A DNA stretch of 64,000 nucleotides from Xylocopa sonorina (GCF_050948175.1 NC_135205.1:2331795-2395794), one strand, 5' to 3'; counted from the first letter of the stretch, positions 22,899 to 33,700 are shown. Notes: generated by a model not told the origin, from the sequence alone. Made by a program: numbers and translations.

Positions 22899-23308
22899 AA
22901 TCCATCGATTCTCGCAGCAAATCTCTCGCACTTTTACTACCTGCGTGCCAGTCTCGAACTCTCGTTTCACAATCGACGGAAGTTCTCGCAAAGAGGTTCG
23001 CGTAACTCTAACGAGATGTAATCGCAGGAAAATCGTTAACGAGCACTGGGAGCATCGTCGTACCGCGGCGTTAACGCCCGTGAACTTTCGCCGCGCGTAA
23101 CCTTTTCAACCCTTAAAAACCAGCCGCGTGGGCGTCGAATGCAATTTTCGCGGCGGGTTTATCGAAACGTGCCGATAAAAATTCGCGTTTAAAAGCGTTG
23201 GAACGTAACAAATGTTTACAAACGGTTCGTTCGACAGTTTAATGTAATTTTCGTATGTATACACATAAACAAAAATAAAATATAATAATAACAATAATAA
23301 CAAATATA
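22899..23308. other. GC-rich island grading to AT-rich DNA
   Basis: 22900-23180 is CpG-rich without a recognisable gene. 23260-23306 is an A/T-rich ATA/ACA run directly left of the next element. Confidence 0.4.
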
Positions 23309-24019
23309 CAGGGTGATACGTTATTGGTGGTAGAACCGACAGAGACGTGATTTTATATGAAAAAATAAGTAGAAAATATAGGATAAGAATTTTTAGTTTG
23401 ATACTTTGTTTTCGAGAAAATTGACTTGGAATTTTCACTGTAGATCATTGTTTCGATTAAAGATAGGTCGATAAACACTTGCAATATCAAGGAAATGTTT
23501 TCCTGGCTGTGAGAGGTTTTTTAAAGCAACATTACTAAGGTTGCATTGATTGTGGTGGAATAATAGCTTGGTCACCATATTCTCCTGAGCTTAACGCGCC
23601 TGACTTTTGCTTATGGAGTCGTATTAAATCGATTGTGTATTCTGAAGAAATCACATGTTGCGAGAAATTGAAAGAAAAGATTATTGCAGTGTTTTATATA
23701 TTAAAATAACTGAATGTCAGAAAGCGTTCTTGGAAATTTCATTAGAAAAGCAGAATTATATTTTCGCCAGGATGGGCAATATTTTCAACAATTTCTGTAA
23801 GAATAAATTTTGCTTCTGTTAGCAATTCGTAATTTACGTGTTTGATCGAGGCAGCGATTTACAATGATATTTATTAAAACAAAACGTGATCGAAAATTCA
23901 AAGTCGATCTTCTCGAAAACAAAGCCTCCAATGAAAAATTGTTATTTTATATTTTCGACTTATTTTTTCACGTAAAGTCACCCCCCTTTCGGTTGCACCA
24001 CCAATTACGGATCACCCTG
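23309..24019 (+). mobile_element. Tc1/mariner-like relic with 35-bp inverted ends
   Basis: The left end reads CAGGGTGATACGTTATTGG and the complement of the right end reads CAGGGTGATCCGTAATTGG; similarity continues through GTGGTAGAACCGA versus GTGGTGCAACCGA. TA at 23307-23308 and 24020-24021 is the target duplication. Inside, a plus-strand trace at about 23544-23700 translates to AWSPYSPELNAPDFCLWSRI, the W-S/P-x-YSPEL-x-PxD-x2-LW signature of DDE_3 transposases, including the final catalytic acidic position. The rest of the transposase is missing. The minus frame at 23106-23438 crosses the boundary and is not a gene. Confidence 0.75.
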
Positions 24020-24021
24020 TA

Positions 24022-24653
24022 TAATAATAATAATAATAAATATAAGAATACATATAGCAAATTGGATACTTTAGACGAAGATAAAATGATTATTTATGTA
24101 CGTTGAAACGAGAACGAGAGAAGAATGAACAATTGAATTTTACAAATTCCATGTAAAAAGTAAGAACGGATAACAATTTGACATTTGAATACGGAGGCTA
24201 AAATTCATCTATGTGGTGTGTATTTAAAAAGTTTGCTCTGCAAAAAAAGAAACGATTAAGCCCGACTTCATTCATTGTTTTAACTGACATTTTAACTGTT
24301 CGAGAAAAATAGTGGAGAATTAATAAAGTTACGCGTGGGACGGTTAGAAGGAATAAATTAAATTTTTTTTAGGAAGAGGAAATGTTGAAGTGATGCATGG
24401 CGCCAGTGGAGTTCGAAGTATCTCAAAGTGAACGCAATAATTCGTTATCCTAAAGACAATTGACGAAGATTTTTAATTGTCATCGACAGAATATTGCGAA
24501 TGAGGATAGAAGAATATGGTGTTATAATTTATTTCGATTCTGCATTTTCTTAGCCAATTAACTTCGACGTCTGTTTCCTTTATCAAATTTGTGACATTGC
24601 TATCCACGAATTTGCTTGTCCTCACGCGAAACTACCCTTGCGAGACATTTGTC

Positions 24654-24685
<32 letters not shown>

Positions 24686-24846
24686 ACTCCAACTTACACC
24701 TTCAGTCCATCCTTCAAAACGATAACACATCATAACTTGTAAATAGATATTATAGATAAACGTTGTGAAAATATACTCTTTATTTGTTACACAAACCAAC
24801 GATTCAGAGTATTAAGAATATTAAGTCGTTCGTAGCCAAATTAATT
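24022..24846. other. AT-rich DNA with a poly(A) run
   Basis: The run of about 27 A at 24657-24683 is the longest homopolymer seen here; it may be a retroposon tail or a simple repeat. No target duplication or upstream retrotransposon could be matched to it. No gene seen. Confidence 0.5.
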
Positions 24847-25022
24847 TGAATATTCGTATAATTAGGTTAATGCAAACTGAATGTCTGTGTTTATATGATT
24901 GAACTTTATCTTTATATATATAATATTTATTTTAAAATTTATAAAAATTTCAAAGATATAGTTCAACCATATAAACACAGACATTCATTTTGCATCAACC
25001 TAATTATACGAATATATCATTG
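24847..25022. repeat. Large inverted repeat made of mariner-type ends
   Basis: Arms of about 70 bp (24847-24916 and 24951-25022) are inverted copies around a 35-bp AT-rich centre. Each arm holds TTAGGTT(A/G)ATGCAAA followed by TGAATGTCTGTGTTTATATG. TTAGGTTGATGCAAA-type termini are typical of mariner elements, so this is probably two mariner ends head to head or a minimal palindromic derivative. Confidence 0.75.
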
Positions 25023-25095
25023 TAAAGCTTAGAATCTGCTCTTTATTTTGATTACAAATATTATACGATCGATCTTAATTATAGTTACATTTTTA

Positions 25096-25503
25096 TCATT
25101 TTAGCAATGCTAGACAAAAAGCAATTAAGGGCAATGACAACGCTCGACCACACGTTTCAATGATGACAAAAGCTGCACAAGTTGGACTATGAAACTCTGA
25201 ACCATCCACCATATTTATCATATCCACCTCTTGTCCATCAAACTACCATTTCTTCAAACATCTCAACAATTTCTCGCGCGAGAAATGCTTGAGAAATCAA
25301 GACGATACCAAAAAGTCCTTCAACGCTTCCATTGCCTCCAAAATCCCAGAATTTTACGCATAAATAAATTTGCATCTCGTTGACAATATTGCATTAATTC
25401 TAATGGTTCTTATTTCGATCAATAGAATTTATCAGAAAAAAAAGTAACGGTCACTTAAAATTGAAGACCAAAAAACTAACATTTCTTTTGCATCAATCTA
25501 ATA
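25096..25503 (+). pseudogene. Mariner transposase C-terminal remnant and 3' inverted end
   Basis: The trace starts with DNARPHV at 25136, carrying the second catalytic D of mariner (DD34D) transposases. It shifts frame to KLHKLDYETLNHPPY, shifts again to NYHFFKHLNNFSREKCLRNQ, and continues with DDTKKSFNASIASKIPEFYA to a stop near 25360. Two frameshifts and several stops make it non-functional. An inverted mariner end (AACATTTCTTTTGCATCAAT) lies at about 25480-25499, followed by TA. The N-terminal two thirds are absent. Confidence 0.8.
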
Positions 25504-26163
25504 ATTAGAAAAAGAAATATTCGATCGACACAATGTTAACACAGTACTTCCTGTTCGACGAAAGAACCCGCTCGATTCGCAAGAGGACGTCGAATTTCAG
25601 CTTAACGCGCGTTAAATTCTAACGAGTCGCGAAATCGTGCACCTTTCGAGCATAAAATGGCGCGAACGCGGGAATTACGTCGAGTAAACTAATTAGGCGA
25701 CCTGGCAACGGTGCCATATGCGTGAACACGAATTATCATTTGGACCGCGACGAGCTGGACGGAAGCTTCGAGGAAAGAAATCTTCGAGATCGCATTTCCG
25801 GCGTGAACTCTGGTAAAAACATTTCCGGATGCTTGGTAAGCTCCTTGGGCTGTTTGAAGAGGTTCGTTTGCACGCTAATGCGCCGTTTTATGGAATCGGA
25901 TGCGGCTGAAAGGCTCTGGGGGGACTGCTGCCTTTGAAAATCACGATTTCCGGCAGGAAATTTGCGTTTCGCGATGTTTGAACATTCTTGCAAGCAAAGT
26001 GTCTTGAAAGTATCTTGTGGTGAAACAGTGTTTGATGTATCATATGTTTAGTCAACTTTATTTAACGATTCAGTTTGCACTGATTCATATTTTGCAAACA
26101 ATTTTCTATATTAACTACTTGTAAATATTTTATTTAATAAATACCATAAATGCCTGACGTTTT
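25504..26163. other. GC-rich island, no gene identified
   Basis: 25560-25980 is CpG-rich. Overlapping frames at 25722-25937 (plus) and 25736-25993 (minus) have no recognisable products. The remainder is AT-rich. Confidence 0.4.
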
Positions 26164-26475
26164 GAACCTTCTGTAGTGAATGTATTTTTATATGAAACGA
26201 AATTATTCGATTTAGTGTTAAATTACAGTTTCAGATAACGAAATTACGTTTTCGTCGTGTGAATCGTGACATTTGATTAAAAACGGTTAAAACATAATTT
26301 ATCCGGGTAAATTATGTTTTAAACCTTCTCTATTGAATGTATTTTTATATGAAACGAAATTATTCCATTTAGTGTTAAATTACAGTTTCAGATAACGAAA
26401 TTATATTTTCCTCGTGTGAATAGTGACATTTGACTGTAAACGGTTAAAACATAATTTATCTAGGTAAATTAAAAA
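26164..26475 (+). repeat. Two-copy tandem repeat, about 152 bp
   Basis: A block containing GAATGTATTTTTATATGAAA, TTACAGTTTCAGATAACGAA and GGTTAAAACATAATTTATC occurs at about 26164 and 26316, followed by AT-rich DNA. A smaller local duplication (CATAATAATTAAGTCACCAC) lies at about 26627 and 26687. Confidence 0.75.
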
Positions 26476-27465
26476 CATTGTAACACTTAAAGTCGTCAAG
26501 TAATCAATGCACGGAAATTTTATGTAATAAAAATAAAATCTCTCATCAAATTAACTCCAACAAAATCTCAAATAAAAATTCACAAGAGAAAATTAAAAAA
26601 TGATCTACATATCCATAAGTTACAATTCATAATAATTAAGTCACCACAAAAAATTTAAAAATTATCTGCACACACATTAGTCATAATTCATAATAATTAA
26701 GTCACCACCTGAAGGTCACACAGCCATTACAAGACTGCTCCATAAAGCCTTCCATCCCCCAGAAATAACATTCTTACGAACCTTCATCTCTCTCAGCAAA
26801 ATTTTTTTCCGTCCTCTCCAGTCACTCCTCTACTTTTATTTCGTTTCGAGGTCTACCGCATTCAGGGGTGGAATTCGTCGCGTGGCCAGGAAGAGAGCGG
26901 TGGTTAAATTCACTGGACACAAAAGACACGAGCGTGTACGAAGGGAAAACGAACATTACAGGGACGCAGCAGCGGCAAACCGGAATTATTTTCCATCTGG
27001 TACACGCTTCCGTGACACGGCTACCACGAAACCACTCTTCCTCTAGTTCCCACGGATTCCACGTGGCGTTCTTTTCCAATTCTTCTCTAACCGCCTACGC
27101 TGCCCAGGTGCGCTCGCTCTCGAGCACCTTACGTAATTTATCACTGTTCCGTTACGAAACAAAACTCTCGCCTGCAGAATCGACACGCGCGTTTCTTTGT
27201 TCGAGATGCAGCGCCACGCTTTTCTTCCAATCTTTTTATACGGATAATTGAACCGTTTGTTGTGAATGTAGGGCGTACTCGGTCGTGTAACTTCTATTCG
27301 TAGAGAAGTCGAAGTTTATCGGGTGATTACAACTCGAAGTAATGTGAGATCAATGTTTTTTTAAATAGATCTAATCCATTTGTATAATAAGTAATTAAAT
27401 GAGAAGAGGAAGAGAAATAGTGTATTTGGTTTAGTGAAGGGTATAAGTGGAACGCTAATTCTTTG
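26476..27465. other. AT-rich then GC-rich non-coding DNA
   Basis: 26820-27250 is a GC-rich island with overlapping frames on both strands (26822-27079 minus, 26868-27251 plus) lacking recognisable domains. No gene identified. Confidence 0.4.
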
Positions 27466-28115
27466 TGGTCTCAGTAATTTTTATGATTTTGTTTTAGATA
27501 TTAAAATGGTATAAGTTGAAATAAATGAACAAATTACAATAATTTGGTTTATTTTTCAGATAAACCAAAGCAAAGGGATGAATCAATTCTTCGAAAAGCA
27601 TAATTTGCTTCTTTTCGCATTGAAACAATTTTACTTACTTTTAAAAGGTAAAAGGTATTTTCTTATATTAAATAATAAAGGTTTCTCCTTATATCAAATA
27701 ATATAACTTACACGTCTGACTCTTCAAGCGTGACAATTACAAAACAGTTCACATTTAAGCAAAGGTAATACAATTCTGAAAGGTTAATCTTTGTTATCTT
27801 AACAATTTTTATGATTTTGTTTTAGATATTAAAATGGTATAAGTTGAAATAAATGAACAAATTACAATAATTTGGTTTATTTTTCAAATAAACCAAAGCA
27901 AAGGTATGAACCAATTCTTCGAAAAGCATAATTTGCTTCTTTTCGCATTGAAACAATTTTACTTACTTTTAAAAGATAAAAGGTTTTTTCTTATATTAAA
28001 TAATTAAGGCTTTTTAAGGTTTTTACACGTCGTTTTACGTACGTTTTACACGTCTGACTCTTCACGCGTGACCATTACGAAACAGTTCACATTTAAGCAA
28101 AGGTAATGCGATTCT
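27466..28115 (+). repeat. Two-copy tandem repeat, about 325 bp
   Basis: Each copy holds AATTTTTATGATTTTGTTTT, CAAATTACAATAATTTGGTT, AAGCATAATTTGCTTCTTTT and ends with CACGTCTGACTCTTCA-(A/C)-GCGTGA and AACAGTTCACATTTAAGC. Copies start near 27473 and 27803. Confidence 0.75.
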
Positions 28116-28600
28116 GAAAGTTTAACATCTGTGCAATTGGAAACGACTCCGCGGGACGATTTCCGATTCGTTCCACGTTTCAACGAAAATTATAATGCCC
28201 TCGTGTGTGGTGAATTTTTCAGTACGTCGAATTGGAGATTGATTCGAATCAATCTTCCCGGGCCCATGAAATTGTCGTCGAATAATAGTATACACGGACG
28301 AATCAACCAGACTCGCCTTCAGCCGCGATCGTTAATCAAACTTCAATGGGGACGTATAGCGCGTCCATAAATCCTGGCGTCAGGACGGCCATCGTGATTT
28401 CTCCTGTCAGAAGAACTACCGTACGAATAATATTTCGTTCGTCAACAAACGAGACGCAAAGGAGACGCGTTATTAGCTCCCAAAACCGATCTTTTGTTCC
28501 TTGGTAACTCGAAGGGGGTAGTTTGTCGAGTTCCATTTGTGGAAGCGCAAACATAGTCTAACAAATGGAACGAAGATTGGATTTGAGGATGTGACCTATG
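28116..28600. other. GC-rich island, no gene identified
   Basis: Contains frames at 28131-28370 (plus) and 28336-28554 (minus) without recognisable products. Confidence 0.4.
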
Positions 28601-28604
28601 TGGA

Positions 28605-29330
28605 GGTGTTTAGGGTAGACGATAGTGAGCAGATATGTGGTGTGTCCTATGATATTTTCATGGGTATTTTTTAAGGGTTGGATAGTGTGGTAAAGCTAAT
28701 GCAGAGAAGAATAAATGTGGAAAAGGCTAATGAGAAAAAAATTAGTGTGTTAAAGGATAATGTGTAGACGATAGTGAGCAGATATGTGGTGTGTCTTATG
28801 ATATTTTCATGGGTATTTTTTAAGGGTTGGATAGTGTGGTAAAGCTAATGCAGAGAAGATTAAACGCGGGAAAGGCTAATATGAAAAAAATTAGTGCGTT
28901 AAAGGATAGAGTGTAGACGAATAAGCAGATATGTGGTGTTTCTTATGATATTTTCAAGGGTATTTTAAGGGTTGGATAGTGTGGAAAAGCTAATGTAGAG
29001 AAGGTTAAACGTGGGAAAGGCTAATGTGAAAAAAATTAGCGTGTTGAAGCATAATGTGTAGACCATAGTGAGCAGATATGTGGCGTATTCTATGATTCTT
29101 TCAAGGGTATTTTAAAGGTTGGATAGTGTGGAAAAACTAATGCAGAGAAACTTAAATATGGGAAAGGTTGGTACGAACAAAATTAATGTGTTAAAGGATA
29201 ATATGAGAAAAGGCAGTGTGGAAAAGGCCAGTGCTAGAAAGATTAGTGTTGTAAAAGCCAGCATGGAAGAGGCTAGCATAGAAAAGTCAAATCTGTGGTA
29301 AAGGCTAATATGACAAAGGCAAGTGTAAGA
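28605..29330 (+). repeat. About 148-bp tandem repeat, four copies, decaying into a short-period repeat
   Basis: Units starting GTAGACGATAGTGAGCAGAT near 28615, 28764, 28913 and 29057 include GGGTTGGATAGTGTGG and AAAGGCTAAT. From about 29130 the sequence turns into a loose 20-30-bp repeat around AAAGGCTAGTGTGGAAAA, which explains the lysine/serine-rich frame at 29119-29301. That frame is not a gene. Confidence 0.75.
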
Positions 29331-30156
29331 TTATAAAAACTGCCTAATGTAAAAAAGCTTAGTGTACAAAAGATTAATATTAAAAAAGCTAATATCTGTA
29401 AAAGACAACTAATGTACAAAAGTAAGTATAAAAAATGCAGCATGAAAAAACCCAAAATGCAAACCACAATCAAAACCAACAGCAAAACCCCAAACACCAG
29501 CAGTTCTTCCCAACCACAGAACTCAATAAACATCTCCTTACTCAGCCAACTTTGCTCGTAGACAGCGTGCCACAAGCAAACGCCATGAAATTGGTCTTGA
29601 TCCCAGTCACAAAGATCCAACTAGAAGCCCGTTGGCCTCGTACTTTCCCGTCCAATCCGTTTCGGAACTCGGGATAGACGGAAGCGAGGCGATAAATCTC
29701 TCCGTGGGGAGGAAGGCGGTGGCAAAGATCGCGAAAAAAATAAGGGATGACACGAAAAAGGCGGCGTTCGGGTCGATCGTTCGCTGAAAGGCGCGAGAAC
29801 ACGCCAAGAATACGTACTTGGCTGTTGGAAGATCAACACGACAGGGGACACGCTAAAAGAACACCGTTAACGCGTTGTGTACAGAACGTCACAAGTGTCG
29901 ATTGTCTGTCATACGTGAGAAAAGGAGTAGCCAAGAAACACGAGACTGGAATTGTTGGACAAGATACACCAGCCAGAAAAAGTGAAAGAGTCTTCTAGTC
30001 TGCGAAGGAACAGTGCGAGAGTAAGCAATTTTTTTTAAGGGTAAGATGTCGAGGGACTGTATCTTGAACAAAATGGCGCACGGTTCGAGAGTGATCGTTT
30101 GTCGGATGATGCGAGAAATTAAGACGTTGATTTATTTCTGTTTTTCCTTTATAATA
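29331..30156. other. Mixed DNA with a GC-rich island
   Basis: 29560-29990 is GC-richer and open in several frames on both strands, with none recognisable. No gene assigned. Confidence 0.4.
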
Positions 30157-30641
30157 CAGTAAAACCTGTTTTTGTGCGGTACTTTTTTATGCGATTTTAG
30201 TTTTGTGCAACTATTTTCGTGCTATTTATTTTTATGCGAAAAACAAATCAATTGAAACCCTATCTTCAAGCGACGAAAACGATTTTGAACCAATCGTCAC
30301 AAGAAGATACGCGTTTTGGATTACGACGAGTAGCAGCGAACTATTTAATGTAATTTAAAAACTTCTCCATGTATACGTACAATGAAGAATGAAATGTTTT
30401 TACAATTTTTCCAGGTATAATTTAATTATTTCATTTAATTGAGAGCATTCTCTCATCTGTTTCGTAAATAATTGATGTGTTTTCTAAGTGCGACTGTTTT
30501 ATGCGGTCCCTGTCTGTCGCATAAAAAAAATTTTAGGTAGTATATCGTATAAAGTTGTTTATTATATGCAAGTATTAGCAAAATCTCCAAATATTTTCTT
30601 TTATGCGGTCCCTATCCACCGCACAAAAACAGGTTTTACTG
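30157..30641 (+). mobile_element. Tigger-type (pogo) deletion derivative
   Basis: CAGTAAAACCTGTTTTTGTG at the left and its exact complement at the right are flanked by TA (30155-30156 and 30642-30643). Internally, plus-strand 30263-30340 matches the last codons of the transposase at 62796 (ILSSSDE...KK-x-RVLDYDE and stop) with a one-base deletion that breaks the frame. The body is about 485 bp, so nearly all of the transposase gene has been lost. It lies in the opposite orientation to the 62474-63577 copy. Confidence 0.9.
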
Positions 30642-30825
30642 TATAGAACCAAGTTTATCGCACGGATACAAATAACTACTTTTTTGGGATCTTATAATTG
30701 ATTGTGTGATGATTGAAGAATGATTACATTGGGTAAAGTGAATGAAATAAAATTATTGTGGCGCGTGAGACCAACGCGATATTCTGGTGTTCGCGAAGGT
30801 TAATATAAATGAAGAATTGTACAGG

Positions 30826-30948
30826 TAATCCTCTTATAACACGGTATTTAAGTTCCTAGAAAATGCCGTGTTGTGTGAAACTGTGTTGTACGAGATCCAG
30901 AGCTAGTACAAAAAGACCTGTTCACCGCACAAAAACAGGTTTTACTGT
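30826..30948. mobile_element. Fused fragments of two Tigger-like ends
   Basis: The left part (CAGGTAATCCTCTTATAACA, then CGGTATTTAAG and an inverted partner GCCGTGTTGTG) has the look of a second pogo/Tigger-type terminus. The right part (ACCGCACAAAAACAGGTTTT, then ACTGTA) is exactly the right terminus of the element at 30157. The fusion implies insertion of one into the other followed by deletion. Confidence 0.6.
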
Positions 30949-31555
30949 ATTATAAATGTTGTTGCGTGTGGTTTTATGTAGAAGAGAGAGGTTTAATTTC
31001 TGGCGCTGAGCTGTCGAAGATGAATAATTAAAACGGTGTTGCTCGTTAATGGAAAATCGTGAGATGTTGATTTCTGTTTTATGCTAATGTATACGTGTTT
31101 TATTTAATTAAAAATTCATTATTTATTATTACTGCTGGTTGTTAAGTCAGAAACCGATGTTAATGTGTATTTTGACATGAGAGAAATAAATATTCATAGA
31201 GCTTTAATGTATACAATCTTAACCACCCATTGATAAAGTATGGTTTTTTAGTAAAGTGTTTGGAAGGTTACGAGTGTTTTATACCACCATAAAATTAAAA
31301 AAATTTTACGATAGTCCCTACTTTAGTATACGTATAACCAGTCTAATTAAATGTTTTAAACCTTCGTGCAACAGAAATAAAAATTTCATGGAGAACTTAA
31401 ATGAACTTTCCACTTTGTATTTGATGACCATGATGGTAGTAAAAAACTAAATTTCTCACAATTTTCCAATATAAACTATATCAAGTTCACAAATATGTGA
31501 CCACTTTCATCCCTTAAAAACGATTATCAACAATCAATTCCCAAATTAACGAATA
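30949..31555. other. AT-rich DNA, no gene seen
   Basis: No repeat array, coding exon or element recognised. Confidence 0.5.
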
Positions 31556-31773
31556 TTAAACCATTTGCTGCCAAGCCCAGATTATATGAAGCTATTTCCA
31601 TTGCCATTTATATTTGAAGTGGTATTGTTTACCAAAGTTCTGTCATTTCTTGGTAAAAGTACATATATTATCATACATAATCATTCGCATGCATAAAATC
31701 AAAGACGAGTACACTCGTCCTTGGCAATGGGAAAGCAACAATTTTTCATTCAAAATCCAGTATATTATAATAT

Positions 31774-32029
31774 TGTGGCGGCCTTTCGACTATCGCCACT
31801 AGAGGGACAGCACAGCCTACAATTTCCTGAAAGTACTCGCTAGCCTATGCTTTCCAATATATAGAAGTTCTTAACTGTCCCTAATATCCCAGCGTCTAAG
31901 GCAGGGTCTGCTAGGAAGCCTTACTGATGAGTCCACTAGCAGGCCCAGGACGAAACGTTCTTCCCCTCTCTTTTCCTTCCTTTCTTTCTTCCTCCTTTAT
32001 TCTATAGCTACCTGAAGCATGCCGCTTCA
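31774..32029 (+). mobile_element. Solo LTR of the hammerhead element, 4-bp target duplication
   Basis: 256 bp, beginning TGTGGCGGCC and ending GCCGCTTCA. It interrupts a family 2 MITE whose uninterrupted sequence is known from 7510 and 39330, so the insertion site is directly visible: ATAT at 31770-31773 is repeated at 32030-32033. TG...CA ends and a short target duplication are standard for LTR elements integrated by an integrase. It carries the only intact hammerhead core in the window. Confidence 0.7.
31891..31959 (+). ncRNA. Type III hammerhead ribozyme, complete core
   Basis: In order: stem III 5' strand AGCGT (31891-31895), C17 at 31896 after GU (predicted cleavage between 31896 and 31897), stem I TAAGGC (31897-31902) pairing with GCCTTA (31918-31923) around a 15-nt loop, the core box CTGATGA (31924-31930), stem II GTCC (31931-31934) with GGAC (31948-31951) around a 13-nt loop, GAA (31952-31954), and stem III 3' strand ACGTT (31955-31959). 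All invariant core positions (C3 U4 G5 A6, G8 A9, G12 A13 A14, the A15.1-U16.1 pair, GUC) are present. Stem III has only five pairs, one of them G-U, so activity may be modest without helping structure. Open ends in stem III make this type III. Confidence 0.8.
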
Positions 32030-32118
32030 ATATATTGAAAGTAGGACGAGTATGCTCGTCTTGGCAACGCCTAACACCCTGCCAAAGACGAGTATACTCG
32101 TCCTTGGCTGCGAATGGG

Positions 32119-32985
32119 CTAACAAAACTTGACGACTTCACGTGGAAAAAAGAAAAATGGACACAAACTACCTTCTGTTACATGGTTTTCCGTTTTGACA
32201 ACGCCTAACACCCTCGTCTTTGGCAGCGAATGAATTAACAAAACTTGACGACTTCGCGTGGAAAACAGAAACATTGACACCAACTACGTTTTGTTACATG
32301 GTTTTCCGTTTTGACAACGCCTAACACCCTCGTCTTTGGCAGCAAATGGATTAACAAAACTTGACGACTTCACGTGGAAAACAGAAACATTGACACCAAC
32401 TACGTTCTGTCACATAGTTTTCCAGCTGAAGAATAACAAAACTTGACGACTTCGCGTGGGAAAAAGAAACATTGACACCAACTACATTCTGTTACATGGT
32501 TTTCCGTTTTGACAACGCCTAACACCCTCGTCTTTGGCAGCGAACGGATTAACAAAACTCGACGACTTCGCATATGAAAAAGAAACATTGACACCAACTA
32601 CGTTCTGTTACATGGTTTTCCGTTTTGACAACGCCTAACACCCTCGCCTTTGGCAGCGAACGGATTAACAAAACTCGACGACTTCACATATGAAAAAGAA
32701 ACATTGACACCAACTACGTTCTGTTACATGGTTTTCCGTTTTGACAACGCCTAACACCCTCGTCTTTGGCAGCAAATGGATTAACAAAACTCGACGACTT
32801 CACATGTGAAAAAGAAACATTGATAGAAACTACGTTCTGTTACATGGTTTTCCGTTTTGACAACGCCTAACACCCTCGTCTTTGGCAGCAAATGGATTAA
32901 CAAAACTCGACGACTTCACATATGAAAAAGAAACATTGACACCAACTACTTTCTGTCACATAGTTTTCCAGCTGAAGAAAACAGC
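32119..32985 (+). repeat. About 115-bp tandem array incorporating the end of a family 2 MITE
   Basis: About eight units contain AACAAAACT(T/C)GACGACTTC, AGAAACATTGACACCAACTA, TTACATGGTTTTCCGTTTTG and CAACGCCTAACACCCTCGTC followed by TTTGGCAGC(G/A)AATGGATTAA. The last two segments are the right end of the adjacent MITE with its palindrome deleted. One unit (about 32400-32433) lacks the MITE part, with ATAGTTTTCCAGCTGAAGAA instead, and the same variant closes the array at about 32960. Confidence 0.85.
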
Positions 32986-33700
32986 ACGAAAGCAGTCGAC
33001 CCAGTTATGCGCGTGCATAAAGTCACGCGTTCACCCATCCAAGACACTTTTCACTGCGCTGAACGCGATGTAACAGCGGGAAGTTGCAACGGAAGTGAAA
33101 CATACGAGGCGTGTAAGCGAGATAAATTCGCGGCATGGCAACAATCACGTGTAGCCCCATAAAGTGTCGATGTTCTGAACTGCAGAAGGGAACGGACTCG
33201 ACCCCCAACGTTTACGTCCAGTTATCAATCTCGTTCACGAGCAACTTGGTACGCGCTGCGCAACATTTCGCGAACCGTCGCTGCTACTTGCGAACCGCCC
33301 GTAAAGCGGTTTATCTCAAACATTGCAACATCGTAGTTGGTGTCTCGAAGGAATTCCCTGAACCCCGTTCCCTCCTCAGGGAATGTTGGCGTCCTTCGAA
33401 ACACAGAAATTCTTCAAGATCTCCCAAGAACTCTGGCGTATGTATTTAGGGCGTTCGACGCTTCCAGGAGGCGTCTTTGTATTCCCACGAATCTCGACGG
33501 CCACACGGATTCCTACGGCAGTGGGAAGTTCGCGTCACGTCCGAAATGCCAGAATCTTTCCGCGTTACCAGGATTCCCCCGTGAGATTCCTCGTACGAGG
33601 ACGTTCAGCCAACAAATACTTTCCACGCTTTAGAGGGTCGCAGCGTGCGAGGCGAAGCGAATCAGAAGAGTGTTGTATGCCGTAGATTTGTCATATGGGA
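32986..33700. other. GC-rich island, no gene identified
   Basis: CpG-rich segment with several overlapping open frames (33135-33449, 33337-33633, 33383-33685 plus). Products are arginine/serine-rich and unrecognised, and three overlapping frames on one strand argue for composition rather than coding. Confidence 0.45.

Larger units (their letters stand above)
31560..32118. mobile_element. TTAA-flanked MITE, family 2, split by a hammerhead LTR
   Basis: The left end (TTAA at 31556-31559, then ACCATTTGCTGCCAAGCCCA) and the right end (GGCTGCGAATGGGC, TTAA mutated to CTAA at 32119-32122) match the 7405-7607 and 39236-39436 copies. The palindrome GACGAGTATACTCGTC is intact at about 32088-32103; variants are at about 31704 and 32046. 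The copy is interrupted at ATAT by the LTR 31774-32029. Confidence 0.8.

Noticed and set aside
24657..24683. Poly(A) run as the tail of a retroposed gene or SINE
   Set aside because: No promoter boxes, no recognisable source sequence upstream and no target duplication around it.
29119..29301. Lys/Ser-rich repeat protein
   Set aside because: Explained by the short-period DNA repeat at the tail of the 28.6-29.3-kb array.
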